A DNA stretch of 39,330 nt from Candidatus Woesebacteria bacterium RIFCSPLOWO2_01_FULL_39_61 (GCA_001793155.1 MGHI01000004.1:1-39330); one strand, 5' to 3'; positions 7,275-17,581 are shown, counted from the first letter of the stretch. The notes: generated from the letters alone by a model not told the origin. Numbers and translations: made by a program.

Positions 7275-9251
7275 ATGCTAGTCCCATTATCTTGGCTCAA
7301 AGAATATGTCAATATCAAGCTCCCGCTAAAGGATCTGATGTGGAAAATGACCGAAATAGGATTGACCACAGAAACTTATACCAAGCTTGGTGATGACGTT
7401 ATTTTGGATATTGAAGTTACCCCCAATAGAGCTGATTGGTTGAGTATTGTAGGAATCGCAAGGGAACTTTCCGCATTACAAAATACTCCCATGAAATTTC
7501 CCGTAGTATCTGAAATCGCGTCTCCTAAGGCAAATCTTCCTTTCAAAATTAATAATGACTTCAAATTATGTCCCCGCTACAGTGCTATAAGCATTAAGGG
7601 TGTTGTGCAAGCTCCTTCTCCCAAATGGATGCAGGATTATCTTACAAAAATAAGTTTGCGGCCGATAAATAATCTTGTTGATGTAACAAACTATGTCATG
7701 TTCGAATTCGGTAACCCCATACACGTTTTTGACTACGATAAACTCAAAAATGCGGAAATGACAATTATGACCACGAAGGGTGGAGAAAAATTTACCAGTG
7801 TTGATGAAATATCTTATAGATTGCCTAAGGATGCTATTATATTCAAAAGCGGCAGTGAGGTAGTAGACCTTTGCGGCATTAAAGGAGGAGCCAATTCCGG
7901 CGTATCCAAATCAACCAAAAATATACTTATACTGGTAGCAATTTATGACGGAAAATTAATAAGAAGAACCTCACAAAAACTTGATTTACTCTCTGATGCG
8001 TCACGCATTTTTGAGCGCAGAGAGGATACGGGCGGGACGCTTTTGACTCTTCAACGGACTGTGAATTTAATGACTGAGCTGGCGGGTGGCAATATCGCAT
8101 CCGAAATAGCCGATGTCAAAAAAGAAAAATTAAAGCTTTCGAAACTAACACTATCCTTATCTAACTTGGAAAAAGTTCTGGGGATTAAAATCGAAGACAA
8201 GGAAGTCTTAGCTACTCTTGACAGACTCAATTTATCACCGATTCTTAAGAATAATTTGATCGAGTGCACCATTCCGACATATCGAGCTGATTTAAAAATT
8301 GAAGAAGATCTTATAGAAGAGGTCGCAAGATTATTCGGATACAATAAATTCCCGAAAACTTTGCCATACGGTGCAACTCCTAAAGATAAAATCGCCTATT
8401 TTTTTGACCCAAAACCTAAACTGAGATTGAAAGAGCTGATGTTTGGCGCCGGGTTTATTGAAATCCAAACCCTATCCCTAACCTCTGAAGAATTTATTAA
8501 TAAATCTCAGTTAAATCTTGATCTTCATATTAAAATTGCAAACCCGGTGAGCAAGGAATACGAATATTTGCGCACCAGTCTTATTCCCTCGCTACTTTCC
8601 GCGGTCAAATTAAATAGCGACATAAAAAAATTGAAACTTTATGAACTTAATAAAGTTTATTTTGGCCCGATAGATCAGTCTCAGGAAGTTTATAAACTAT
8701 CGGGATTAGAAGTAAATACTAGCTTTAGGAAATTTAAGGCAAGTCTGGATTTAATCTTCGATCGGCTTAAGGTTAAAGATTATGATATCAAAATAACTAC
8801 AGTTACTAAATCTCTCTGGCATCCTACAAAAAGCGGGGTAATTGAAAAAGGTGATGAATTTATCGGAACTTTCGGTGAAATTCACCCGAAAGTATTGCAA
8901 AACTTTAAAATAAAGGAGAAAGTTTGGGGTTTTGAGCTTGATGAAAAAACCCTGGAAAAACTCACAAAAAAGATTATATACAAAGCCCCTAACCAGCATC
9001 CTCCTCAGATAGAGGATATAACACTAATAATACCTGATTGGGTTAAAGCTTCGGGTGTTATCGCAACAATTAAAAAATCCGATACGCATGTTTCCGAGAT
9101 AGAGTTAACCGATATATATCAAAAATCACACACATTCAGGATTTGGTACCAGGATCCTAAAAAAACCATGTCTGATAACGATGTAAAGATAATCCACAAC
9201 AAAATTCTGTCGAATCTTAACAAAAAATTCGAAGTAAACGAGAAGATATAA
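7275..9251 (+). CDS. pheT: Phenylalanyl-tRNA synthetase beta subunit (short form)
   Basis: MLVPLSWLKEYVNI, DIEVTPNRADWLSIVGIARELSAL, LRPINNLVDVTNYVMFEFGNPIHVFDYDKL, C-terminal FDX-ACB-like region. Confidence 0.94.
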   Translation: MLVPLSWLKEYVNIKLPLKDLMWKMTEIGLTTETYTKLGDDVILDIEVTPNRADWLSIVGIARELSALQNTPMKFPVVSEIASPKANLPFKINNDFKLCPRYSAISIKGVVQAPSPKWMQDYLTKISLRPINNLVDVTNYVMFEFGNPIHVFDYDKLKNAEMTIMTTKGGEKFTSVDEISYRLPKDAIIFKSGSEVVDLCGIKGGANSGVSKSTKNILILVAIYDGKLIRRTSQKLDLLSDASRIFERREDTGGTLLTLQRTVNLMTELAGGNIASEIADVKKEKLKLSKLTLSLSNLEKVLGIKIEDKEVLATLDRLNLSPILKNNLIECTIPTYRADLKIEEDLIEEVARLFGYNKFPKTLPYGATPKDKIAYFFDPKPKLRLKELMFGAGFIEIQTLSLTSEEFINKSQLNLDLHIKIANPVSKEYEYLRTSLIPSLLSAVKLNSDIKKLKLYELNKVYFGPIDQSQEVYKLSGLEVNTSFRKFKASLDLIFDRLKVKDYDIKITTVTKSLWHPTKSGVIEKGDEFIGTFGEIHPKVLQNFKIKEKVWGFELDEKTLEKLTKKIIYKAPNQHPPQIEDITLIIPDWVKASGVIATIKKSDTHVSEIELTDIYQKSHTFRIWYQDPKKTMSDNDVKIIHNKILSNLNKKFEVNEKI

Positions 9252-9617
9252 CTAATTTTTATTTTCTTTGAGAGCAACAAAATCTCGCCAGTAAGCCTTA
9301 CTTTGTATTAGATCAACTACCGCCGGATGTGCTGGATGCTTTATCTGCATGCTATACAGTACCTCATCTATAACTTGGTCGATTTTCGGCCTTTCGAATA
9401 AATCATTTTTATCGGGGATTATGGTCCACTGGTTATAGCAATTTTCCGGAACAACCGATCTAATTGTTCTTACCATATTTGATCTTTCTTCGGAGTATTT
9501 TAGGGACGAAGGAGTAATTCCGGAAGTTGATTCAATAAAGCCTACCCACGCGTCTTTGACCTGTCCAAGAATATGTTCGTCAGAACTACAGTCAATCTTT
9601 ATCTCAGCTAATGCCAC
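9252..9617 (-). CDS. Hypothetical protein (121 aa)
   Basis: Intact ORF filling the pheT-PBP gap; no recognised motif. Confidence 0.65.
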   Translation of the reverse strand: MALAEIKIDCSSDEHILGQVKDAWVGFIESTSGITPSSLKYSEERSNMVRTIRSVVPENCYNQWTIIPDKNDLFERPKIDQVIDEVLYSMQIKHPAHPAVVDLIQSKAYWRDFVALKENKN

Positions 9618-9656
9618 TTTTATATATTGTAAACCTTAAGTTCAAGTTTCTGCCCT

Positions 9657-12239
9657 CTAGGGTGTTGGAGTTGGCGACGGGGGAGGCAGAGTTGGAGAAT
9701 AATCCCAGGCAGTATTTACTCCGATTGTTATTCCTCTGTCTGACTCTTTACCGTTAGCGTCTTTAGCAACGGCCCGAAGAGTGTGAACACCATTTTCCAA
9801 TGTAGCGTCTTCTTTAAAAGGTTTTGAGTTAAAAGTTCGTATCCTGGTTCCGTCTACATAAAGTTCTACCTGAGTAACCTCGCTGGTAGAATCCGCTCTC
9901 ACCTCTATACTGAATTTGTTGGGTAAGTTTGAAGTTTTATCCTTAGGTGTAAAAAATTCAACGTTTACCGGGTTTTGCGTTCCGCAATAATCCGTCGGCG
10001 GATGATATCTCGGATCGGTTTGTGTTGCCGACCAGCTGAGAATTCCTTCCTGCCATTTATTTTGTCCCCCCGCGGGAGCTGTGGGATCCTCTTCCTTAAA
10101 GACAAAGAACTCCTTTTCATCATAATTACCCGCGGCTATATCCGAGGGCGTTGCCAATTTGCCGTCATTTTTACAAACCTTCAATTTTACATGCACCGGA
10201 TCCTCGCGAGGCTGCGTTCCGTCTATAAATTTTTCGATTCTGGAAGGATACCCATCGTGAGCAGCATATCCCGAGACTGAATCAATCGCAGCTGTTACTA
10301 TCCCTCCAGGAACCTCTATAGGGAAATTCGGTTTCCCGTCAAGCGCTGCTAAAATTATCCGCCTCCAAATCGGCGCCGCACCGGAGACTCCCGATGCCAA
10401 TCTAAGCATAGGAGAATTGTCGTTATTCCCAACCCAGACCCCAACCATTACCTGAGTTTCGCCTCCTACTGTCCAATTATCCCTACGATCATTAGTTGTT
10501 CCTGTTTTAGCCATTACCTGACGTCCGGGGATCTTCAAGGCTGAATTAGGTCCGAAAACTATTAACCTGGCATCGTTATCTGAGAGTATGTCAGCTATCA
10601 AATATGCCTGCTCCGGTGTTAATACTCTCTTTCCTTTTTTAGGTTCCGTTTGTTCAAGAACCTTTCCGTCAGAATCCTCAATCTTGAGAATCGCCGTAGG
10701 ATCAACTTTAAATCCCTGATTTGTAAAAGTAGAGTAAGCACCGGTTAACTCCAATAAACGCACCTCTCCACCACCCAAGGTAAGGGAAAGACCTACCCTT
10801 GCAAGCGTCTCCTTTGTCGGCGGAAGCGATTGTAAGCCGAGTTCGTACGCAGTCTCTAAGGTCTTTTTAATACCGACGGTAGCAAGCATTTTAACAGCAG
10901 GTACGTTAACGGAGTTACCGAGAGTATAACGAACCTGCATCGGACCGCGATATTTTCCGTCATAATTAACGGGTTTATAAGTTGGCTGGTCACCACCGGG
11001 GAATTCCGTAGGAACATCCATAATGAGCGTTGATGGGGTATACCCTTCCTTAAACGCAGTAACATAGGTTATCGGCTTTATGGCGGACCCGGGCTGTCTT
11101 AGGGACATTGTGACGTTTACCTGACCATCATAGTCCTTGGCACTAAAATCTTTTGAACCCACCATCGACAGAATTTCTCCGGTCTGAGGATTAAGAATTA
11201 CTGCAGCGCCGTTTGTTATATGAAATTTATCCTCCACTTTAGCTATTTCTTCTGACACTATTGACTGGGCTTTTTCCTGCAGGTCCAAATCGAGTGTGGT
11301 CGTAACTTTCAGTCCACCCTGTTCGACAACCCTCTCACCGTATCTCTCTTCCAATATAGCCTGAACGTACTGAACAAAATGAGGTGCTTTAAAGTTGGCT
11401 CCGCGGTTTAGAAAACTTATGTCATCCAACTGACTCAGCGCTTCCTCCTCCTGTTCGTTATCAATGTATCCGTCTTCACGCATTCTTCTTAATACCTGCT
11501 TTGTTCTGTCTTTATAGGCGTCGGGATAAGCAGAATAAGGAGAATAAACGGAAGGTCTTTGGGGAAGTCCGGCAAGTACTGCTGATTCGACTAAATTAAG
11601 GTCTTCAACGCTCTTCCCGAAATAGGTTTCTGACGCAGCTTCGACACCCCAAGCGGTCCCGCCGTACGGAGCTTCGTTTAAATACATCTGTAAAATTTCA
11701 TCTTTGGAATATTTTCTTTCTATTTGAACTGCAAGTATAAACTCCTTTATTTTGCGAAGTACTGAATATTCGGGGGTGAGTAGAACATTTTTTACCAGTT
11801 GTTGGGTTAGAGTAGAACCTCCCTGTGCGTAACCACGGGTAAATATTCTGGAAAAACCTCTTATAATACCCAAGGGGTCAAAACCGCTGTGTTTATAAAA
11901 GTTTTTATCTTCAATTGCTATCGTGGCTTTCTTCAAGTAGTCGGGAATATTTTTGATATCTGCCGGGGTACGCCTCTGATCGGCAAATATATCATAAAGA
12001 ACTTTGCCGTTCCTGTCTAAAATTTTGGTCGAAAATCCTTCCCGTCTGACTATTTTGTCCGGAGAGGGAAGGTTAAAAGCAAACAAGGGAAAGATAATAA
12101 ATGAAGATAAAAAGACAAGTACTACCCCGAGGAGTGAAAATTTCGCTAATTTCAGTATTAAACGGGTTTTTTTAACGCTGAAAGAATCCTGCCGGAAACT
12201 TTTTCTCGCAAACCTCTTTCTTCTCCAAGTTGACATCAC
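9657..12239 (-). CDS. Bifunctional penicillin-binding protein 1A-like (transglycosylase/transpeptidase) with C-terminal Ig-like domain and Pro-rich tail
   Basis: EDKNFYKHSGFDPLGI, GGSTLTQQLVKN (GT51); SAIK, SVN, KTGTT (transpeptidase); N-terminal TM segment. Confidence 0.93.
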   Translation of the reverse strand: MMSTWRRKRFARKSFRQDSFSVKKTRLILKLAKFSLLGVVLVFLSSFIIFPLFAFNLPSPDKIVRREGFSTKILDRNGKVLYDIFADQRRTPADIKNIPDYLKKATIAIEDKNFYKHSGFDPLGIIRGFSRIFTRGYAQGGSTLTQQLVKNVLLTPEYSVLRKIKEFILAVQIERKYSKDEILQMYLNEAPYGGTAWGVEAASETYFGKSVEDLNLVESAVLAGLPQRPSVYSPYSAYPDAYKDRTKQVLRRMREDGYIDNEQEEEALSQLDDISFLNRGANFKAPHFVQYVQAILEERYGERVVEQGGLKVTTTLDLDLQEKAQSIVSEEIAKVEDKFHITNGAAVILNPQTGEILSMVGSKDFSAKDYDGQVNVTMSLRQPGSAIKPITYVTAFKEGYTPSTLIMDVPTEFPGGDQPTYKPVNYDGKYRGPMQVRYTLGNSVNVPAVKMLATVGIKKTLETAYELGLQSLPPTKETLARVGLSLTLGGGEVRLLELTGAYSTFTNQGFKVDPTAILKIEDSDGKVLEQTEPKKGKRVLTPEQAYLIADILSDNDARLIVFGPNSALKIPGRQVMAKTGTTNDRRDNWTVGGETQVMVGVWVGNNDNSPMLRLASGVSGAAPIWRRIILAALDGKPNFPIEVPGGIVTAAIDSVSGYAAHDGYPSRIEKFIDGTQPREDPVHVKLKVCKNDGKLATPSDIAAGNYDEKEFFVFKEEDPTAPAGGQNKWQEGILSWSATQTDPRYHPPTDYCGTQNPVNVEFFTPKDKTSNLPNKFSIEVRADSTSEVTQVELYVDGTRIRTFNSKPFKEDATLENGVHTLRAVAKDANGKESDRGITIGVNTAWDYSPTLPPPSPTPTP

Positions 12240-12294
12240 CTAATTTTAACATGGCTTTGATTTAAATTCCCAAACAATCTAAAATAATCACAAC

Positions 12295-13449
12295 ATGGAT
12301 AAATTAGAAGAAGTTTTAACAAGAGGAGTAGAGCAAATTTTACCGTCGAAAGAGGGTTTGGCAGAGCTAATGGGGAAGAAAAAGATAACTCTTTACCAAG
12401 GATTTGATCCTTCAATGCCATCTCTACATTTAGGAAATTACGTAGGTTTAATGAAACTGAGAGCCTTTCAAAAACTAGGACACAAGGTCATATTTCTGGT
12501 TGGGGACTTCACCGGCATGATAGGGGATCCTGATAAAATTTCAACAAGAGTACCTTTAACCAGAGAGCAAACTGTTAAAAACTCGGAAAAATGGAAGGAA
12601 CAGGCATCTAAAGTATTAGATTTTGGAGGGGAAAATCCTGCTAAGATACTTTTCAACTCAAAATGGAATGACCCTATTGAGTTTAAGGAGTTATTAGAAA
12701 TTACGTCGCATTTTACCGTGCAGCAGATTCTGGAAAGAGATATGTTTCAAAAAAGACTTAAGGAGAACCATCCCATCAGGTTGCATGAATTATTGTATCC
12801 AGTCATACAAGCTATCGATAGCATAAAGATGGTGCCGGGTGGGGTTGATCTCGAAGTTGGCGGAAATGACCAGTTATTTAACATATTAGCAGGGCGAGAT
12901 TTAATGAAAGTTGTATGGAAAAAGGAGAAATTTATTCTTGCTACAAAACTACTTATTGATAAGGAAGGAAATAAGGTTGGAAAAACAACAGGTAATGCCC
13001 TATTTCTTGATGTTCCACCTAGCGAGCTCTTTGCAGGCATCATGTCTTTTCCGGATGAGGTTATCGAGCTTGGATTTGAACTATTAACAGATGTTGATCT
13101 CTCAGGAATCGCCGAAAAAGTTAAATCAGAACCGATGGAACAAAAGAAACAGCTCGCATATGAAGTTGTAAATATTCTTTGGGGAGAAAACACGGCAAAG
13201 GAAGCTCAAGAACATTTTGACAAAACATTCAGCCGCGGTAAACCAACCTTCCAAGACACACCATTGGTCGATTCAAGTCTACTTGGTACCGTTTCTCACG
13301 CCTCAAACGTAAGCATTTCGCAAGCCAAGAGACTTATTACACAAGGTTCCGTCGATGTTAATGGGATAAAGATCGTAGATCCAAAGTTTCAAGTTGAAAG
13401 TGGAGCAGAAATAAAAATAGGTAAAAGAGGATTTTACGAAATAAAATAA
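12295..13449 (+). CDS. tyrS: Tyrosyl-tRNA synthetase
   Basis: GFDPSMPSLHLGNYVGLMKL, VGGNDQLFNILAGRDL, KVGKTTGNALFL, C-terminal S4-like domain. Confidence 0.93.
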   Translation: MDKLEEVLTRGVEQILPSKEGLAELMGKKKITLYQGFDPSMPSLHLGNYVGLMKLRAFQKLGHKVIFLVGDFTGMIGDPDKISTRVPLTREQTVKNSEKWKEQASKVLDFGGENPAKILFNSKWNDPIEFKELLEITSHFTVQQILERDMFQKRLKENHPIRLHELLYPVIQAIDSIKMVPGGVDLEVGGNDQLFNILAGRDLMKVVWKKEKFILATKLLIDKEGNKVGKTTGNALFLDVPPSELFAGIMSFPDEVIELGFELLTDVDLSGIAEKVKSEPMEQKKQLAYEVVNILWGENTAKEAQEHFDKTFSRGKPTFQDTPLVDSSLLGTVSHASNVSISQAKRLITQGSVDVNGIKIVDPKFQVESGAEIKIGKRGFYEIK

Positions 13450-13463
13450 CAGTAAAATTTGCT

Positions 13464-13580
13464 ATGAGATTTCCAAGAATAAAAGACAAGAAAAAATTAT
13501 TTTTTACAATAATCCTGATTTTCTCTACAATCGGGCTTTTGCTTACTACCTTTTTGCCTCTCATCTTTTACGCCCTTTAA
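13464..13580 (+). CDS. Small single-TM protein (38 aa) MRFPRIKDKKKLFFTIILIFSTIGLLLTTFLPLIFYAL
   Basis: Intact short ORF in tyrS-recG gap; cationic N-terminus plus hydrophobic segment; not in the supplied ORF list. Confidence 0.55.
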   Translation: MRFPRIKDKKKLFFTIILIFSTIGLLLTTFLPLIFYAL

Positions 13581-13619
13581 TTAAGCACATTACTCCGTGA
13601 TATTATTAAGCCAAGATTC

Positions 13620-15644
13620 ATGAAGCTTGACACACCGATATTACGATTACCTTCTGTAGGGTCCGTATATGCCAACAGGTTAAGAAAGTTGGATATCGAA
13701 ACGGCAGAAGATTTACTTTTACACGTTCCGTCAAGATACATTGATTACAGAATCAAATCGGCAATTTCCGATACACAACCCGGAGAAACAGTCACAATTC
13801 AGGGAAAAATTGAATCCGTCAAAAATATTTACACTACCCATGGAAAGAAAATTCAAATGGGCGAGGTGTCTGATAAAACCGGAGTCTTAACGGTTGTCTG
13901 GTTTAATCAACCGTATCTTATCCGAAACGTCAAAAAGGGAATGAATTATTCTTTCTCGGGAAAAATTGACTGGTTCGACAGAAAGAAGGCTCTCGTTTCT
14001 CCGGAATATGAACCCCTTGACGGAAAAACCCAAACACTGCATACCGGACGGCTCGTTCCTGTTTATCCCGAAACAGCGAGGGTATCTTCCAAATGGTTAA
14101 GGGGAAAGGTAGTTTTGACTCTGTCTTTAGTTGAACAATGGTTGGATGATTTTGTTCCCACGGATGTCTTAGCAAGATATTCCTTAATAGATTTTATAAA
14201 AGCGCTGGAATCCGTTCATTTTCCTGAAACGCCCGAAGAGGCTCGGGAAGCAAAAACGCGATTGGCGTTTAACGAACTTCTTTTCCACCACCTTAGAAGT
14301 CTGATGCGTAAAAAAGATTGGCACCAGATCATGACTGCCAATAGGCTTATTGTTGATACAGACGCGATGAAAGAGTTTATTAATTCACTTGCCTTTGACC
14401 TAACCAATTCCCAAATCAGGTCGATAAATGAAATCTCCGAAGATCTTGTCAAAGATTCGCCCATGAACAGACTCCTTGAAGGTGATGTCGGCTCGGGAAA
14501 AACGGTGGTTGCCGCGGCGGCTGCCTTCGCATCTTTTATCAACGGCTATCAGACAGTTTTTATGGCTCCGACGCAGATTCTGGCAAATCAACACTTTAAT
14601 ACTCTTCACGAAATCTTTGACAGATTTAAGGTAAGGGTAAGCCTGGTAACCTCGTCCCTGGTCAAAAAAGATCTCGGCAAAACGGATATATTTGTCGGCA
14701 CGCATGCGCTAATCCACAAAAAAATCGACTTTGAAAGTGTTTCACTCGTCGTTATCGACGAACAACACAGATTCGGCGTTGAGCAAAGGGCACACCTAAT
14801 CAAAAAAACCGAAAATAAGGGCACCGCCCCCCATATTCTTACCATGACGGCAACTCCCATACCGAGAACTGCTGCACTAACCATCTATGGTGATCTTGAC
14901 CTATCAACCTTAGATGAACTTCCCAAAGGCCGACGGCCAATTACCACATGGGTTATCTCGCCGGCCAAAAGAGATTCTGGATATGAGTGGATCAAGGACA
15001 AAATTAAAAAAGAAAATATTCAGGTTTATATTATTTGCCCTTTGATTGAGGAATCCGAGGTCGAAACAATGAGGCAGGTCAAGGCTGCAACGGTTGAGTA
15101 CGAAAAATTAAAAGAGATTTTCTCGGACATGAATGTAGACTTACTTCACGGCAGACAATCGGCAAAACTCAAAAACGAAGTGTTGGATTCCTTTAAAAAG
15201 GGAGTTACCAAAGTCTTGGTATCAACACCGGTAGTTGAGGTAGGAATTGATGTAGCCAACGCAACAATAATGGTTATCGAAGGCGCCGAAAGATTCGGTT
15301 TGGCTCAACTTCACCAACTCCGGGGTCGAGTCGGACGGGGAAGTATTAAAAGTTACTGCCTTTTAATTACAGATTCGCATTCTAATGTTGTTTTTACAAG
15401 ACTGAAGGCTCTTACTAAATCGATGTCCGGATTTGAACTGGCCGAACTTGATTTGAAAATGAGAGGACCGGGTGAAATTTTCGGGAAGAAACAGCACGGT
15501 TTTCTGGATTTGAAAATAGCCGCATGGAGCGATACCGATCTTATCAAAAAATCCAGAAGCGTTGCGGAAGAGGCAATCGAAAATCCCAAAAAGTTCTCAA
15601 AACTTTTAAACAAAATCGACAGCCAAAACATCGTCCCGAACTAA
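13620..15644 (+). CDS. recG: ATP-dependent DNA helicase RecG
   Basis: LEGDVGSGKTVVAAAAA, VIDEQHRFGVEQR, MTATPIPRTAALTIYGDLD, VVEVGIDVANATIMVIEGAERFGLAQLHQLRGRVGRG. Confidence 0.95.
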   Translation: MKLDTPILRLPSVGSVYANRLRKLDIETAEDLLLHVPSRYIDYRIKSAISDTQPGETVTIQGKIESVKNIYTTHGKKIQMGEVSDKTGVLTVVWFNQPYLIRNVKKGMNYSFSGKIDWFDRKKALVSPEYEPLDGKTQTLHTGRLVPVYPETARVSSKWLRGKVVLTLSLVEQWLDDFVPTDVLARYSLIDFIKALESVHFPETPEEAREAKTRLAFNELLFHHLRSLMRKKDWHQIMTANRLIVDTDAMKEFINSLAFDLTNSQIRSINEISEDLVKDSPMNRLLEGDVGSGKTVVAAAAAFASFINGYQTVFMAPTQILANQHFNTLHEIFDRFKVRVSLVTSSLVKKDLGKTDIFVGTHALIHKKIDFESVSLVVIDEQHRFGVEQRAHLIKKTENKGTAPHILTMTATPIPRTAALTIYGDLDLSTLDELPKGRRPITTWVISPAKRDSGYEWIKDKIKKENIQVYIICPLIEESEVETMRQVKAATVEYEKLKEIFSDMNVDLLHGRQSAKLKNEVLDSFKKGVTKVLVSTPVVEVGIDVANATIMVIEGAERFGLAQLHQLRGRVGRGSIKSYCLLITDSHSNVVFTRLKALTKSMSGFELAELDLKMRGPGEIFGKKQHGFLDLKIAAWSDTDLIKKSRSVAEEAIENPKKFSKLLNKIDSQNIVPN

Positions 15645-15731
15645 TATCGTCTTTTTTTGGGTTCCATCTTGCACCAGAGTGCCTATATCAGTTACAATTC
15701 CAATGATCTTAACTGAATTTAGTTTCTTTGA

Positions 15732-15757
15732 CTCACTTTCTTTCAAAAGAAAGTGAG
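15732..15757 (+). repeat. Hairpin CTCACTTTCTT-TCAA-AAGAAAGTGAG, 8 nt before rpmF ATG
   Basis: Perfect 11-bp stem, same core as the pheT and hppA hairpins. Confidence 0.85.
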
Positions 15758-15765
15758 AAACGATT

Positions 15766-15927
15766 ATGACGCCGTTACCCAAGAAAAAACATACCAGAAG
15801 TCGAAGCAATATCAGGAGAAATTCTCCGGCGCACAGGATGAGTCTGCCGAATTTGAGCCAGTGTCCCAGCTGCGGCAAACTCAAAGAATCGCACAAAGCT
15901 TGTCCCTATTGTGGTTTTTATAAATAA
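15766..15927 (+). CDS. rpmF: 50S ribosomal protein L32 (53 aa)
   Basis: MTPLPKKKHTRSRSNIRRNSPAHRMSLPNLSQCPSCGKLKESHKACPYCGFYK; L32 N-terminus and zinc-ribbon CxxC pair; missing from supplied ORF list. Confidence 0.92.
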   Translation: MTPLPKKKHTRSRSNIRRNSPAHRMSLPNLSQCPSCGKLKESHKACPYCGFYK

Positions 15928-16022
15928 CTTTGTATCAATTACTTCAGAAAATCACAGGGTTTACAAATAATCTGAATCTTTTACAATAATATAGTGTTTT
16001 GTCTTTTTCTTTTACATAGAAT

Positions 16023-16403
16023 ATGAAAAAAGCAGGTGATCCCCGCCATAAATTAAGAAGGGAAGTAGTTAAATTACTGTTCGCCGAAAGCTTTACGCAT
16101 CAAGGAGGATTGAACGATAATGCTAAAGCTATTCTTAAAATGAAGGATTTTCTGGACGATAAAATTAAAAAGGCGGCTCCGGCTTGGCCTGTAGATAAGT
16201 TAAACAGAATCGATTTAGCAATACTAAGGTTGGCGGTTTATGAATTAACTCAATCGAAAACTCCGCCAAAAGTTATAATTGATGAGGCGGTTGAGCTGGC
16301 AAAAGAATTCGGGGCAGAGTCATCGCCTTCTTTTGTAAATGGAGTTCTGGGAACTATTTTTAAGGAAAAGGGGGAAGAAAGTGATGACAAAAAATCCTCA
16401 TAA
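16023..16403 (+). CDS. nusB: Transcription antitermination factor NusB
   Basis: [60 protein letters not shown]. Confidence 0.92.
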   Translation: MKKAGDPRHKLRREVVKLLFAESFTHQGGLNDNAKAILKMKDFLDDKIKKAAPAWPVDKLNRIDLAILRLAVYELTQSKTPPKVIIDEAVELAKEFGAESSPSFVNGVLGTIFKEKGEESDDKKSS

Positions 16404-16638
16404 AGACGTAAAAACTCAAATTAAAAAACTCCTCTCGGAATATCTGGGAGTTGAGCCTGATGATATAGACGAAGAGGATTCCCTCGTAGCGGACCTGCAT
16501 ATGAAGCCGACAGATTTAACAGATTTTGTCGAAATACTTGATACTCGGGGACTGGATATTTCGAAACTAGAGTTAACTGAAATCGAAACCGTCGGAGAGC
16601 TCATTGAGGAAGTCGGTTTAAATGACTACCTCGATTAG
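16384..16638 (+). CDS. Acyl-carrier-protein-like fold lacking the DSL phosphopantetheine Ser
   Basis: [48 protein letters not shown]; placed directly before rnc. Confidence 0.75.
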   Translation: MTKNPHKDVKTQIKKLLSEYLGVEPDDIDEEDSLVADLHMKPTDLTDFVEILDTRGLDISKLELTEIETVGELIEEVGLNDYLD

Positions 16639-17323
16639 AATAGTAAATATGTCCCCGAAAAGTATAGCAGTCTTATTTAAAAACAATAAAATATTTGATT
16701 TGGCTCTTACTCATAAATCATGGGTGAATGAGCACCCGGGCAAAAGCGAGTCGAACGAACGTTTAGAGTTCTTGGGCGATGCAGTGCTCGAGTTCGTCGT
16801 TTCAAAGGAACTTTATGAGCGTTTTCCGGACAAAGAAGAAGGATATTTGACAGCTTTAAGGGCAAATCTGGTAAATACCGTAAATCTCGCGGAAATTGCC
16901 AGGAAACTCAGGGTCGGAACACTTTTATACTTATCAAAAGGTGAAGAAGAGGGCGGAGGACGGGAAAATCCGTCGCTACTCGCTAACACAATGGAGGCTC
17001 TCATTGGAGGTTTATATATAGACGGAGGAATAACAGAAGCCGAAAATTTTATTAAAAAATATCTTTTCCCGTCTATAGACGAAAAGATAGCAAAACCTTT
17101 AAAAGACGCCAAAAGCAGACTCCAGGAATACGTTCAGGCCAAGGGTTTACCGGCTCCAAAATACGAAGTAGTCGAAGAGGAAGGCCCGGATCATAACAAA
17201 AAATTTACTATCGAAGCCAGGGTAAACAACGAAGTGTGGGGAAAAGGAATGGGAAAAAATAAAAGCGAGGCGGCACAGGATGCTGCAATAAAGGTTTTGG
17301 AGAAAATTTCAGATTCAGATTAA
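16622..17323 (+). CDS. rnc: Ribonuclease III (true start may be ATG 16649)
   Basis: ALTHKSW, NERLEFLGDAVLEFVVS, C-terminal dsRNA-binding domain. Confidence 0.95.
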   Translation: MTTSIRIVNMSPKSIAVLFKNNKIFDLALTHKSWVNEHPGKSESNERLEFLGDAVLEFVVSKELYERFPDKEEGYLTALRANLVNTVNLAEIARKLRVGTLLYLSKGEEEGGGRENPSLLANTMEALIGGLYIDGGITEAENFIKKYLFPSIDEKIAKPLKDAKSRLQEYVQAKGLPAPKYEVVEEEGPDHNKKFTIEARVNNEVWGKGMGKNKSEAAQDAAIKVLEKISDSD

Positions 17324-17359
17324 TTTGCCTAAAGACTCCTCATGGGTTAAAATTCACTC

Positions 17360-17581
17360 ATGGTAAAAATCCGACTGGTAAGACAAGGCGCAAAAGGAAA
17401 TCCTACATACAGGATCGTTGTCATAAGTAAAGAAAGAAAAAGACAGGGTAAGCCCATTGATACGATAGGATATTGGTATCCTTCCAAACAAACTAAAAAA
17501 CTTGATAATGACAAATTAAAATTCTGGCTGGGTAGAGGAGCCCAACTTTCTTTAAGTTTAAAAAAGCTGATTGAAATATGA
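17360..17581 (+). CDS. rpsP: 30S ribosomal protein S16
   Basis: MVKIRLVRQGAKGNPTYRIVV...IDTIGYWYP. Confidence 0.93.
   Translation: MVKIRLVRQGAKGNPTYRIVVISKERKRQGKPIDTIGYWYPSKQTKKLDNDKLKFWLGRGAQLSLSLKKLIEI

Noticed and set aside
12747-13193. 148-aa minus-strand ORF inside tyrS
   Set aside because: Shadow ORF opposite a conserved gene; no motif.
15645-15731. tRNA-like GGTTCCA string after recG
   Set aside because: No cloverleaf or acceptor stem can be drawn; no tRNA or rRNA genes were recognised anywhere in the window.
15606-15896. Minus-strand 96-aa ORF across the recG 3' end and rpmF
   Set aside because: Antisense to the clear L32 gene and the recG terminus; no recognisable motif.
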